Source: Sebastes aleutianus (Eukaryota > Chordata > Actinopteri > Perciformes > Sebastidae). Taken from it: a DNA stretch of 64,000 nt. Both the position numbers and the translations under genes were made by a program. Positions 52,279-64,000 of this stretch are shown one piece after another; the stretch's first letter is position 1; each line of letters opens with the position of its first letter. The stretch spans positions 31,606,531-31,670,530 of the forward strand of contig CAKAKS010000067.1 of NCBI GenBank assembly GCA_916700875.1, given 5' to 3'. A model generated the notes under the pieces. The model saw nothing but the letters and a program-made list of their open reading frames with translations. It ran no database searches and was not told the origin of the DNA.

Positions 52279-55200
52279 TAGGGCTGAGACGATTCACCTA
52301 TCTCCCGATCCGATACTGTCACGATATTTAGGTGCCGATTCGATATTACGATTTATTGAGATTTATTTATAACTTTTTTAATACTAGACCATGGGGAAAA
52401 GTTGAATCATACACTTCTAGAGACTTTTACTTTGGAAAATATCTAAATGAATCCATTAAAAACGTTTGATTTTCAGCATGTATGTAGTCAGAGATGTCAT
52501 TATTTATTACATTTTTTCCAGCAACCCCAAAAAAAATCAAAGAATAAAAACATTTCTCTCGCAAATTAGTGGTATTTTATTTTATTTTTTATAAGAGACA
52601 TGTAATGTTTTATACTTCTGGTGAATATACTCCAATCAATCTGATTTATATAGATGTATTTTGCAAATACAGTTCCCTTTGTTAACACCTTATTTTGAAA
52701 ACCAGACTACTTCCTCTAACTTCTCCAAGGTGGTCTCTAGATCTCCCGTCAGCTCCGTTCTCTTTATACATCCATGGTCAGCTCCATCGGGGCCGTTGGA
52801 ATGTATTTAACATAAATGTCAGTATCTGGGTGATCTACAGTTGTAGCGTCGGCCCATTTGACCACGGAGACAAGAGCGACGGCCGGCTCGACCGCAACGT
52901 TACCGCGATACGATAACGTTTCCTGTCCGTGACAGAGTTAGCATGCAGCTTTAGCCGTGATGTCTAGCTCTGCTTTTCCTGTCAATGTGTGAAACCCAAA
53001 GTGTTTCCATCCTTTACGGGAGGCTGTGGCTCAGAGGGTAGAGCAGGTTGTCCACCAATCGGAAGGTCGGTGGTTCGATCCCCGGCTGCTCCGGGTCACA
53101 TGTCGATGTGTCCTTGAGCAAGACACTTAACCCCAAATTGCTCCCGGAGGCATAGCCATCGGTGTGTTAATGAGTATTTAGATTAAATCCTGATGGGCAA
53201 AGTTGGCACCTTAGTAGCCTCTGCCATCAGTGTATGAATGTGTGTGTGAATGGGTGAATACTGACATGTAGTGTAAAGCGCTTTGAGTGGTCGGAAGACT
53301 AGAAAAGCGCTATATAAGTCCAAGTCCATTTACCATCCATTTACCATTTACTGGATGTGTAGTGTTTACCACGCTGGATTTAACATGTGAGGGTGCAGGT
53401 CGTATCCACGCTGACCCTCCGCCGTTTTGTACTTTTTTGTTTCGGCTCGCTGCGACCGGCTGGTTTGTTGAGGAAGGAAAATAAATCTGGATTCGGGTAT
53501 TAGTGGATTTTACAACTTTTAGGACCTAATGATGTAAATAAGGGCTATTCAAGTGTTCAGACTGGGATGTTGATTTATCTCAAATAAATGATCCTCTGAG
53601 TAACAGCCGTCTCTTTCTCAATGTAAGTCTATGGGAAAAAAGTATTTTTGGGCCCAATGGCAGAATTTGTAATTCTACCGTTTGGCCACTGTGAAGATTT
53701 GCTTCAAAGCCCGGCGCTCTTCCTGGCGTTCCTTGAATATTTCGTCATTGGCCCTTACCGACAGAAGTCCCCAGAATCTCGTCGTCTCTCCAGTTAGACA
53801 TTGTCGTTGTCGTCTTTGTGTAAATGACCCTTCTCCTTCACCCTCGGATGTTTGTTTTCTTGCGGTTTTGCACCAGACGCGTGATAGAAACGTCATGAAC
53901 ACGCCCACTCGCTCGCTGTGAATTCTCCAGACAATGAGCGTCTCTATTCACACACGGGCTCAATCGGACATTACACAGACTTTAGGGAGCTGGGAGGGTA
54001 AAGTCTGTGGTCCAAATGCATTCTCCCATAATACAGCTCCTCCGGGTTGCAGTGCATGTGTGAAAGGGGCTTTAGTCTTGTTTGTGACAGAGTGGTGGAG
54101 GTGGTGGTGAGGGGGGGGGGGTCACATTGGTTGCCTGGTTCACACCCCTGCCCTCATAATGGGGGGGTTGGTTGTCCGTTACTCGATGCCAGCCCTGAAA
54201 GCTCGGTGGGATTCAGTGGAGGTGACAGGGATTTGTGGGCGCCAGGCTGGATGCAACACATCTGAGTTATATAACTGATAGGCGGGTGAGTCCAGGTCAG
54301 GGGCAACTCACAGTGTTGAGTGTTTGACTATAAAGACACACAAACAAACCTCACGAGCTTTCCATCTCACAGTAATACCAATAATCAGGGCTAGAAAGAC
54401 CATGACCATGTTTGTAGTCACACGCCTGTTCCCAACAAGTAGTATGGTATGTAGTAGGGATGAGATTACGATATTGAAATACATTTTTTAATGCCAGAAT
54501 CAATATTTTTGCTTCATTTGAGTCTATGCGGAGGTAGAAGGAAGTTACCGCTTTTATTGTTGTAGTCAGAGTAACGTGACGTCATATCCGTTCTGTATCC
54601 GTCAACCAAAACAAACAGTAGTCGGCCGTAGCGAGCAGAAACCGTTGGAAGGTCTGCGTGGATACGACCTGCACCCTCACATGTTAAATCCAGCGTGGTA
54701 AACACTACACATCCAGTAAAGGATGGAAACACTTTGGGTTTCACACATTGACAGGAAAAGCAGAGCTAGACATCACGGCTAAAGCTGCATGCTAACTCTG
54801 TCACGGACAGGAAACGTTATCGTATCGCGGTAGCGTGGCGGTCAAGCCAGCCGTCGCTCTCATCCCCGTGGTCAAATGGGCCGACGCTACAACTGTAGAG
54901 CACCCAGATACTGACGTTTATGTTAAATGCATTCAAACGGCCCCGATGGAGCTGAACATGGATATAATACAGAGATATATAAAGAGAACGGAGCTGACGG
55001 GAGAGCTAGAGACCACCTTGGAGAAGTTAGAGGAAGTAGTAGCTACGTCCGGTTTTCAAAATAAGGTGTTAACAAAGGGAACTGTATATACAAAATACAT
55101 CTATGGAAATAAGATTGATTGGATTATATTTACCAGAAGTATAAAACATTACGTGTCCCGTATAGATTAAAAATAAAATACCATTAATCTGTGAGGGAAA

Positions 55201-55509
55201 TGTCTTTATTCTTTGATTTTTGGGTTTGCCGAAAAAAAATTAAGAAATAATTGCTGACAATGACTGATATATTTGACTTCAGGACATCTCTGACTACATA
55301 CATGCTGAAAATCAAACATTTTTACTGAATTAATTTAGATATTTTCCAAAATAAAAGTCCCTAGAAGTGTATGATTCAACAAAAAGTTAACAAAAATCGT
55401 AATAATACTTAATACTTAATAATACAATACTTGTAGAATCATAATACTTAAAAATTGCCAGCCAAGTATGGTGATAGTATCAGGAGATAGGTGAATCGTC
55501 CCAGCCCTA
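52279..55509. mobile_element. Foldback element with ~1 kb inverted arms
   Basis: The left end is TAGGGCTGAGACGATTCACC and the right end is the inverse of TAGGGCTGGGACGATTCACC. The arms pair from about 52279-53460 against 54600-55509, sharing CGATACGATAACGTTTCC, CAGAGTTAGCATGCAGC and ATCCTTTACTGGATGTG blocks. The left arm is interrupted by a SINE (53018-53351). The centre (53490-54530) contains a repeat also found at 24830-25025. The right arm contains a 111-codon open frame (54835-55170), but the left-arm counterpart is not open over the same span and no family was recognised. Confidence 0.8.
53018..53351 (+). mobile_element. tRNA-derived SINE inserted in the foldback left arm
   Basis: The head has a tRNA-like promoter: A box in TGGCTCAGAGGGTAGAG and B box GGTTCGATCCC about 45 bp later. 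A body with TGTCCTTGAGCAAGACACTT follows, then a tail with GCGCTATATAAGTCCAAGTC and CCATTTAC repeats. The uninterrupted target (CATCCTTTACTGGATGTG) is present at 11651 and in the right arm (54700-54725, inverted), which fixes the insertion point. Confidence 0.9.
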
Positions 55510-56003
55510 GTATGTAGCCTAGGCCCTACACTGTCACCATATTGAGAGCCGTGTGGACTCTATCACACAGACTACATCACTGCACAGTACAATGCAATCC
55601 AATGCAACTGTTCTGCCATAAAGTCTACTTTTATGATGCCTATAATGTTGTTGACACTGTCATCGAGGTGTTTAAAGGTTTCATAAATTCCTCCATGTAT
55701 CCGGTTGATGTTTGACCGGTAGCAGTTTGATCCTTCTGTCCCAATTTGCATAATATCTAGTACTAAATAGTTCTCTCTGCCCTCCGCCTGCCTCTCTGTC
55801 TCTGTGACATTTGGCCAGCGGGGTGTTTTGGATTGTGTTGTTGTCACCTGCTGTTGTCTGTCAGAGGTGTCTTGTGGGTAGTCAGTCGTACATCAGGCTC
55901 AGAGCGAGTCTCGGGCAAAGGCTTGTGGGAGATTAGCTGCTGACCCAAAATGCAGGCTGACAGCTGGGACGTTTGAGCCAACAATGTCCGTCCATGTTGT
56001 GAC

Positions 56004-56014
56004 TGTGTGTGTGT

Positions 56015-56052
<38 letters not shown>
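56004..56052. repeat. (TG)n microsatellite
   Basis: TG dinucleotide run with one TATG interruption. Confidence 0.95.
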
Positions 56053-56055
<3 letters not shown>

Positions 56056-56212
56056 ATAAAATAATATAAAATAATAGAGCTACGCTATTTTGGACCAGCC
56101 GCTGTATCTGCAGGGCTCCAGACTAACTTTTTTTACATCGGTTGCACATCATTTAAGTGCACCCAAACATTTTCACCGTGCCATTTGCCGCTGCAATATT
56201 ACATTTTAACCA

Positions 56213-57075
56213 CTAGGGATGTCACGAGAACCGATACTTCGGTACCAAGTCGATGCCAAAATTCTAAAAAAGTGACGGTACTCTTTTTCTACAGTACCGA
56301 CGGTACCGTACGATGCCTGTAACGGTCGTTGGTAGTGATGTGACGGTGAGGAAAATGTTCCCATCGGTTAATAAATTTGTGACAACACCGGTGTCACCGA
56401 TTACACCGGACATTTTACAAGAAAAGATGACGGTCAACATGTGCAGAGAGCTGACTCTGATCTTTACCGTCGGGTGGCGGTGTGTCTGGCCTCTCCGGTA
56501 GCGCTTCCGCTGCGGGGGTCTACCTGGCGCCGCTGCTCCGTGCACACCGGCTGTGACGGCTCCATCCACCTTGAGGCGATTACCTCATTAACGTTATGGT
56601 TCCCTTATAGCGTTGGGATTAAACGTGAAATATTGCCAAATAGGTGCGTTTGCTTTTCACTGCGACAACAAATCCTCTGCTCCTACTCCTACTACTCTGA
56701 GCTGACGGACCAGATGCGTTCACGGAGAGTATGTAGTGGCCGTCGTCTGACTATCGATTGATAGCATGTCGCTGATACGCCAAAATGAACTAAATAGGTC
56801 AATTATTTTTATTCATTACTTAAAGGCTACATGCCTCTGTTTTTTTAATGTTCAAATGTTTTTAATAAAAGAGTACGTGTTGAATTACATGGGAGTTATT
56901 GTTGTTTTTGTTTTTTTTACCGTGGTATCGAATTTGGTATCGAGAATCGTGGAAATTCACTGGTATTGGTATCGACTACTAGATTTCTGGTATCGATGTC
57001 AAGATTATTATATAATTCAGAAGTCGATACCAATACCGGTGAAATTCTATGATCCTCGATACCACAGTAAAAAAC
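56213..57075. mobile_element. hAT-like MITE (one end seen) with internal hairpin
   Basis: The left end is TAGGGATGTCACGAGAACCG then ATACTTCGGTACCAAGTCG. The interior has many GGTACCG and GGTATCG motifs. The last part (56913-57074) is an imperfect palindrome: TTACCGTGGTATCGAATTTG pairs with the inverse of TCGATACCACAGTAAAA, and GGTATTGGTATCGACT pairs with AGTCGATACCAATACC. No matching outer right end was found. Confidence 0.6.
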
Positions 57076-57456
57076 AAAGGTAAAACAATAACTCACTCTT
57101 GTAACTTTTTTAGGAGGCAGGTCAGAACATGTTCATATTGTCTCCTGGAAAGCACGGACAATATTTTATTATTTTGTTTTGACTTTTGGTTTGGCGTGTG
57201 AGTGTTTCTCTTTGGTTTTATGTTTCAGGAAAATGAGATCCTGACTTAAATAAATAACGTGACTCATCACATGCATCATAGAAAACACACATATAGAGCA
57301 CGACCGTCATCTCAGAGACGCGTCATTCTGACGTGATCGAATGTCACGTGACTTTAAATGGATTTTGTTTTTGTGGCTCCGAGGAAAGACTCGCTGTGTC
57401 GCCGTTTGTTCCCACAACAAACACACAAAGTGTCTTAAGAGTTGTGAAACCTGAGC

Positions 57457-57460
<4 letters not shown>

Positions 57461-57518
<58 letters not shown>
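57461..57518. repeat. (TG)n microsatellite
   Basis: A pure TG run of 58 bp. Confidence 0.95.
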
Positions 57519-57519
<1 letters not shown>

Positions 57520-57834
57520 CTCAGCTGTTTCTGCACTGCTTGAACTGATTCAGAGGTGTGACATGAGGCAGTCGAGCCAATCGGGTCACTTGACACAGAT
57601 GGGGGAGGAGGGGTGTGCTTCAGAGCGAACCATCTGATTGGACGGAGGCCGACTGGTAGAAAACAACACAACAAACCAGCCGTGACATCACAGTCAAGTG
57701 ATGTGATCAAGTCATACATGTATATAAACAAGAGTCATGGTGTTGAAATCTTCAAGTGTTTGTGATTTTTCATGTTAAAATCAGAAATGTCTTTTATGTG
57801 GTTACTAATTGAAATCTGGTTGACCAAGTGGTAC

Positions 57835-58410
57835 ATCTTTAACAATCTGAGAGCCACAATAGACCCGTTTTTGTCTTTTTTAGGGGGGTACAGGGGGTCT
57901 TTAGGGGCAGATAGCAGGACAGCAGTAGATGTCACATAGAAGTGGTGAACATCATCTGAAAGCTGGGAACCTGGAGATTAATTTGAGATGCAGCTCAGCA
58001 CTGTGTGTTAAGATGTTCTTGTCATAAATCAGAAATAAACATGAATTAATGAATTAATTAAAATAAATTGTTCTAGTGTATAAGGGTTTAGGACATTATG
58101 ATAGAAGTATATGATGGTCATCCCCATGCTCTATTATGTCTCATAAGTTGTTTTTGGGGTTGATATCATTTGTTACACAGATTTGGAGCTAAATTGAACC
58201 ATTTTTTACCACTGGAGAATTGATACAAATGATCAATAATCCCTCCAAAATACCACATTAAGACACCAAGACCTTGAGGAACACCATAGAAAAACCCATG
58301 CTGTGATTTGGGAGCAAAAACTTTTGACATTTGGAGCAAGAATTGCACTTTTTTGGCGATTAGATGGCGGGCACTTCTGTTTTGTAAACTGCTCAGAAAC
58401 CCCTTTATTG
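57835..58410 (-). repeat. Dispersed repeat, copy 2 (inverted relative to 39113-39680)
   Basis: It carries the same blocks as the copy at 39113 on the opposite strand. It includes CAAGACCTTGAGGAACACCA, ATGCTGTGATTTGGGAGC and GGGGGTACAGGGGGTCTTTA. The small open frame at 58166-58477 is a shadow within it. Confidence 0.7.
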
Positions 58411-58519
58411 TCAACCTAGCTAGGAAAGCCATCCATCCTCTGAATGCCCTAATGTCGTTATGTGTGAGGTCTCTCACATTTTACACATCAGTTGAGATTT
58501 GATAAATCTCTCAGTGTGG

Positions 58520-59055
58520 GCCAGCCTTAATGTGCATATTCTGCATCTGAAAAACCCTGCAGCATCACGCTTGAGCTCGTATTGTATCGTCCTAAGTGTA
58601 GACAGAATGACTGGAACTTGTTCTGTGCATCGGCAGCTGCTGATTGAAGCAGTGACGCTTTGTAATCACCAATTCTACATCCGTTTACCTTCCTGTTTTA
58701 CCACAACATCTCCAGAGCTCTGTGTACTGAACATTATGTTTACCATAAAACTAACCATGGACCATCTGTGCAGCACTTGAGAACTAGAATTTGCGCAACT
58801 TCCAAAGAAGTATGCGTGTTGTAACGTACACCTGTCATCATGACGTAATTATGTGGAAACAGAAAAAATCTCTACTTTCTTAAATCTGAAGCTTAAATCT
58901 GTCATTAATGTTTTACAATAGGAATCATAATGTTTCAAATATTTTAGAAAGTCACGGTATATATTTTTTTATTCTAGTGCAGTCTGCCTCACTTAAGGGA
59001 ACAGCACTGGCAGATTTGTCATGTCGTTGCGAGCAGCTCTCCTCCACTGGGAAAA
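58520..59055. other. Anonymous intergenic/intronic DNA
   Basis: Nothing was recognised. If retreg1 continues to the right of the window, this is retreg1 intron. Confidence 0.4.
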
Positions 59056-59059
59056 GACA

Positions 59060-59561
59060 TTAAAGGGGACATATGATGCTCATTTTCATGTTCATGTTTG
59101 TATTTTGTGTTTCTACTAGAACATGTTTACATGCTTTAATGTTCAAAAAACACATTATTTTCCCCATACTGTCTGTCTGAATATACCTGTATTCACGCTC
59201 TGTCTGAAACGCTCCGTTTTAGCGCATTTCAACGGAATTGCGTTGCTAGGCAACAGCTTGGGTCCATGTTTACTTCCTGTCAGCTGATGTCATTCACACA
59301 CACTGCAACATGAAATAAACTGGGACACATTTAGTGTGTTTACGTTTAAAACTGTGAAATGGTCTAAATATTGTAGATTTTGTGACATCACAAATGGACA
59401 GAAATCCTAACGGCTTGTTTCAAACGCACAGTTTCTGAATATTCCATGTGTGTATTTCTCCATGGCATGAGTGTTTTGATACTTTCACAGTATTTATATA
59501 TCACTTAAACCTGCTTTATAATATAAAAGACATCTCACTTTTTACAATATGGGACCTTTAA
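59060..59561 (-). mobile_element. TTAA MITE family, copy D
   Basis: It is inverted relative to copy A. TTAA lies at 59060-59063 (followed by AGGGGACATATGATG) and 59558-59561 (preceded by CAATATGGGACCT). It is collinear with the family over its whole length. Confidence 0.85.
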
Positions 59562-60474
59562 GTGTAGCTCTGAACAGTAGGACTTATACATTCTGTACAG
59601 CGCCAGAAACAGGTTGAGGTAACGAAAAGGGAAAAAAAAGGTGAGAAAGTTTGCCACAAATCTGGAGAAATGTGACCCCGGGAGGAAACCGGGAGAGGGT
59701 GATGAAAAACGGGAGTCTCCCGGGTAAATCAGGAGGGTTGGCAAGTATGAGGCTTGGTGGTGTTGGGGTTGGTGGTGTTGGGGTTGGTGGTGGAGGTGGG
59801 GGTGGTGGAGGAGGAGGGTGTTGCTGTTTCTACCCCCCTAACCCCATCCCTCTGTCCTCCTGATGGCTGCCAGTTGGAATGTAGTGTGACCGGGTTATTT
59901 TTAGACGAGGCCGCTTGAAATACTCCAACCGGGGGCTTCATTGAGGATAAACACAAGCTGCTCTCACGCCGTGTGGCACGTAAAATCCTAGAGTTTGGCT
60001 CGACCCTGAGTTTCATTATTTATTTATTTTTTATATATATATATATTGCGAAGACAAGTTCTAGCCATCTCCATCATCTTGACTATCCAGCGTTTTGGCT
60101 GCTGCCTTTAAATAGCGTCGTCACATCTTCCGAAGGTACCCGAAGCTCTTGTTGAGATGTCTCCTGAAGATCGCGGGGCAGGACTCAGGTATGACTGGAG
60201 AAGAACTTAAAGGGTTCTGCTCACCCAAATCACTTTTTGTTTCTTCTTTTTTCTCACTTAGCTCTTGTGGTATCTTGTCATGCAGATAGTTTAGCTTTTA
60301 TTTGTCTAGGTTTGGAGATATATGCCTCAGAGATTTCAGCCATGCCATAACAATGGAGGTAAATTTGTTTGTGGTGCTTTCCAGGAACAACCGCCCACTT
60401 ACCCCAGGCTACTTTTAACTTAAAAATTTTTTTTTTCATTTGTTTTCTTTTGGTGATTTGGTTGAACTGAACCT

Positions 60475-60990
60475 TTAAAGGTCCCATATCGTGCTCATTT
60501 TCAGGTTCATACTTGTATTTTGTCTTTCTATTAGAACATGTTTACATGCTGTAAATGTTCAAAAAACACTTTATTTTCCTCATACTGTCTACCTGAATAT
60601 ACCTGTATTCACCCTCTGTCTGAAACGCTCCGTTTTAGTGCATTTCAACGGAATTTCAACGGAATTGCGTTGATAGGCAATAGTTTGTGTCCATATTTAC
60701 TTCCTGTCAGCTGATGTTAGTTACATTCACTGCAACAGGAAATAAACTGGGACACATTTAGAATGTTTACGTTTAAAACCATGTAATGGTCTAGATATTG
60801 TATATTTGTGACATCACAAATGGACAGAAATCCTAACAGCTTGTTTCAAACGCACAATTTCTGAATACATGTGTGTATTTCTCCGTATATTGAGAGTTTT
60901 GATAGTTTAACAGTATTTATATAGCACTTAAATCTGCTTTATTATATAAAAGACATGAAAATCTCACTTTTTACAATATGGGACCTTTAA
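60475..60990 (-). mobile_element. TTAA MITE family, copy E (best-preserved ends)
   Basis: It is inverted relative to copy A. TTAA + AGGTCCCATATCG is at 60475 and CAATATGGGACCT + TTAA ends at 60990. It is 508 bp between the TTAA sites, the same as copy A. It lies about 900 bp from copy D in the same orientation. Confidence 0.87.
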
Positions 60991-60994
60991 GGCT

Positions 60995-62170
60995 TTTGAT
61001 GCTACAAGATATCATCGGGGACTGAGATCTTGTACTTTTTGTTTGGATTGTGCAATCAGTGTTTAAAGTCTCAACTCATGATGAAGGAAGTTGGTTCACA
61101 TTTCTTTTGGCACATTTGACTATTAATTTCAGTCTAAATAGATCAACAACATGAACAACACGCCACTTGGAAAGTGGTACATATCATTGCATCATCACAC
61201 CCCATCCGCCCATAACACCGGTGTCTTGTATTACTTGTAGCTTTTGGCGCCGTGTCCTTTTACGAAGGCGTCAACTGTCAACTCGATCGGCTGTAACTGT
61301 GCGTTCTCACTCCGTTAACGTCGGCTCAATGTATACGTGGATGTACGCAGAACATAAACAGGTATTAGTTGCTTCAGAGTCAGGTTTTCTGTGGTGTGTG
61401 TGCCCACACAGACAGGTGGGTAAACATATTTACACCCCCTCCTCTACCCTTCTTCCCAATCACAAGTGAAGAGCTGCGATGCTTTTGCCGCCATTCCTCG
61501 CATTGTTTGTCTCGCTCTATTTTTAAATCAGCAGGGCTTGTTAGAGGCTCAGACGTGCTGCTTCCTGTGTTGTTTCAGAGATTACTGGTTGGGTAGAAAG
61601 TAACCCGACAGCTGCCCTCCTTCCCCCGCCTGGAAGTCCTCTGACGTGACAAGTTGAAGAGTTGGACATTTGGAGTGAAAACACTTCTTGACTTGACTGA
61701 TTGACACACCAGCGGGCGGTGGTGGCGGTGGCGGTGGTCGGTAATGATCTGGAGCAATGAAACGTGATATATTCGCTTCTCAGTATCCAAAGTGTTCGTG
61801 GGAGTTCAGACAGCATGTGACATGTGAGGGCTGGAAAAAAATGTCAGGATTTGCACCCCCCCCCCGTGTGGATTAGGATGACAGTTATTCTTCTCAAGTT
61901 GTGCAAATGCTTCTGGATTAAACTAGTGAGGTGTAATTCACTGGAAAATCTCTCGAGGACAGAGGCAGTCAGAGAGACGGATGGGAATATAAATCCCCCC
62001 GACATAGAGTCTGGATTTTAAACCCACTGTCTCTGCTCTGTCGATCACTTCTGCTGTGTTCTACTTTGAGGAAAACGATAAGAAACTAAAAGGGAGAAAT
62101 GTATATTTTTGTGGTTTCATGATGGCATACGGCACAGGGCAATGTGGCCTGCATTAATTCATCTTCTACA
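60995..62170. other. Anonymous DNA, nothing recognised
   Basis: No exon, RNA gene or repeat border was recognised. Only short frames without family resemblance were seen, plus a C run at about 61856-61865 and a GGTGGCGGT run near 61720. Confidence 0.4.
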
Positions 62171-62176
62171 TAGATC

Positions 62177-62652
62177 AGGGGTCTGCAATCTGCGGATCTT
62201 CAGCTCCTCTCCAGTGGCTCCCTGTTGATTTTTAAAAATGGAAATGAATAACTGTTTTTTGTTTACATTTTCATTTTTATTCATCATTGTTGTAGGTCTA
62301 TGGTACGACGGAGTATTAGGGCCACATTGAGGAAAAAAACCAAATCGGAGATTTCAAGAATAAAGTCGTAATATTATGAAGTAATTTTATGTGTTATTTT
62401 CTTTTTTTCTTGTAATGTTATGACTTTTTTTCTCGTTATATTACAACATTTTTTCTCGTGAAGTTATGACTTTATTCTCGTAATGTTTCGATTTTTTTCT
62501 CGTAAAGTTACGACTTTTTTCTCGTAATATCCTGACTTTATTCTGGAAATCTCTGATGTTTTTTCCCTCAATGTGGCCCTAATACTCCGTAGTATATTTG
62601 CTCTTGGGCCCTCCCTGCATTAGACTTATATACTATATACTTAGACTATAAG
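62177..62652 (-). mobile_element. hAT-like element, inverted copy with palindromic minisatellite core
   Basis: It starts CAGGGGTCTGCAATCTG and is the reverse complement of the right end of the 49177-49586 element. The core is bounded by CGGAGTATTAGGGCCACATT (62309) and its inverse ending at 62589. Between them an AAAGTCGTAATATTATG / TTACGACTTTTTTCTCG array changes orientation. The far end is truncated near 62652. Confidence 0.75.
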
Positions 62653-63401
62653 TACCAGTACAAACAAACAGTTTCACCCATGACATCGAACCCCATCACC
62701 TCTAAGAAAAAGAGTTTGTCTCCACGTTGGCGGGAAAAAACAAACTCCCAACAAACTCTACTCTCCATGTGGTGAAACCTTATGGTATTTTATCCTAGAA
62801 GACTCGCGTCTCTTTCCAGGGAGGTCGTCTGTCTTTCGTGGAACGGAGAAATGCTTATCTTCCTTTTCCAACCCTTACTGCTATTATTGCTTCGCGGTAT
62901 CGCTGTCACATGTTCGACCCGTCATGTTTCCCTGGAAATCAGACTCCTGCGGGGGGCATGTGCCTGGAAGGCGAGAGGGGAGCAGCGGGTCGACCTTTTC
63001 GTCATAAGGGTTATGTGAGACAGGGTGTGGGGTGTGGGGGGGGGTGTGTGGGGGGGGGGGGGTCAGGTGGCCTCTTGTGTGCTGGTTCCTTGCAGCCTGG
63101 CAGATATACACGATTAAAGGGAGGCAGGTTTGGACAGGTTATGGGGGGGAGAAAGGGTAATAGGGTTCAAAACAGAAGGACTTTGGGTGGTTATAATAAT
63201 ATATATATTATATTATATATATAATAATTGCGATACATAGTTGAATCGATTTTTTACCACCCCTAATATTTATGTAATTTTACAGTACATATGTCATCAG
63301 ATCGCCTGGTGCCCCTTTTCTGAAATAGTGTATAACTCAGTTCTGATGCTCACTTGCCCATTATAGGGCACATTCGGCTGTGGACACGGGTCAGCATGCC
63401 A

Positions 63402-63795
63402 CAAAGAGACACAAAATGGCCACAAATGGACAATAAATGACCACAAATAGACACAAAACAACTACAAAGAGACACAAAATTACCACAAAGAGACAATAAA
63501 TGACCACAAACAGACAATAAATGTCCACAAAGAGACAATAAATGACCACAAATAGACACAAAACAACCACAAAGAGACACAAAATGACCACAAAGAGACA
63601 CAAAACAACTACAAAGAGACACAAAATTACCACAAAGAGACAATAAATGACCACAAACAGACAATAAATGTCCACAAAGAGACAATAAATGACCACAAAT
63701 AGACACAAAACAACCACAAAGACACATAAAATGACTACAAAGAGACATAAAATGACTACAAAGAGACATAAAATGGCCACAAAGAAACACAAAAT
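63402..63795. repeat. 21-bp minisatellite with 147-bp higher-order period
   Basis: Units follow the form CCACAAAGAGACACAAAATGA (21 bp) with variants ACAATAAATG, AATAGACAC and ACAACTACA. The pattern of variants repeats exactly seven units apart (ACTACAAAGA at 63461 and 63608). Because 21 is a multiple of three, two overlapping ~145-codon frames stay open on the minus strand. They are artefacts. Confidence 0.9.
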
Positions 63796-63990
63796 GGATT
63801 GAGATCTGGAGAATCTGGAGGCCAAGTCAACACCTCAAACTCGTTGCCGTCCACATGATGTAAAAGAAAACGTGATTCATCAGACCGGGCCACCTTCTTC
63901 CATTGCTCCGTGGTCCAGTTCTGATGCCCATTGTAGGCGCTTTTGGCGGTGGACACGGGTCAGCACGGGGCAACCTGACCGGTTTGCGGC
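63796..63990 (-). pseudogene. Tc1-type transposase fragment with internal deletion
   Basis: On the minus strand it reads ...HQNWTTEQWKKVARSDESRFLLHHVDG, the first catalytic Asp region of a Tc1 transposase. It then jumps to LTWPPDSPDLNP, the region before the catalytic Glu, so the middle of the catalytic core is deleted. A piece of its upstream part (GTGGACACGGGTCAGCA) is repeated at 63374-63394 on the far side of the minisatellite. It belongs to a different Tc1 subfamily from the 28885-30505 element. Confidence 0.75.
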
Positions 63991-64000
63991 TACGCAGTTC

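Noticed and set aside
53018..53100. A tRNA gene (A and B boxes present)
   Set aside because: The tRNA-like head is followed by a SINE body and tail and is inserted in a foldback arm with empty sites elsewhere in the window, so it is a SINE.
63350..63825. Two overlapping minus-strand open frames of about 145 codons with LCGHFVSLCS- and CLFVVILCLF-type heptad repeats
   Set aside because: They arise because the 21-bp minisatellite unit is a multiple of three and stop-free in two frames. There is no protein family and no start context.
50254..64000. Remaining retreg1 exons (rest of the reticulon domain and LIR motif)
   Set aside because: I looked for a continuation after LWRSMTA with proper acceptor and phase and found none. 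The exons are more likely beyond the right edge, though a short exon could have been missed.

Overview
The window looks like nuclear DNA from a ray-finned (teleost) fish. The evidence is spliced vertebrate genes with short GT-AG exons, long (CA/TG)n tracts, Tc1-type and hAT-type DNA transposons, TTAA-flanked miniature elements and a tRNA-derived SINE. The species was not identified. All gene names come from recognising translated exons against remembered vertebrate families; no database search was run.

Layout. (1) 1199-4150, plus strand: the last six coding exons of nol7 (nucleolar protein 7), whose 5' end lies left of the window. (2) 10377-35183, minus strand: a complete 14-exon ranbp9 coding sequence (602 codons) encoding a SPRY-LisH-CTLH-CRA protein of the CTLH/GID ubiquitin-ligase scaffold family. 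nol7 and ranbp9 are convergent. (3) 42215-43081, minus strand: the single coding exon of rnf182, a membrane-anchored RING E3 ligase. (4) 46486-50253, plus strand: the first three coding exons of a RETREG1/FAM134B-like ER-phagy receptor, whose remaining exons were not found and probably lie to the right. nol7, ranbp9 and rnf182 are also neighbours in human 6p23. RETREG1 is on human 5p, so the rnf182/retreg1 head-to-head junction is a fish-side rearrangement or a lineage-specific neighbourhood.

The rest is introns and intergenic DNA full of mobile elements. These include a 1.62 kb Tc1 element with about 210 bp inverted repeats and a broken transposase (ranbp9 intron 1), at least five copies of a ~510 bp TTAA-flanked MITE, a cluster of abutting TTAA elements just upstream of retreg1, a hAT-type non-autonomous element with an 8 bp target duplication carrying an expandable minisatellite, a 3.2 kb foldback element with a SINE in one arm, and several minisatellites. 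1-1198 and most of 50.3-64 kb hold repeats only.

I found no evidence for a new multi-gene biological system. The most useful unusual signals are a decayed partial duplicate of ranbp9 exon 6 inside intron 6, a stop-free 231-nt ranbp9 intron 7 whose length is a multiple of three, the TTAA insertion cluster beside the retreg1 start, the hAT-carried minisatellite family, and the repeat array in the ranbp9 upstream region.
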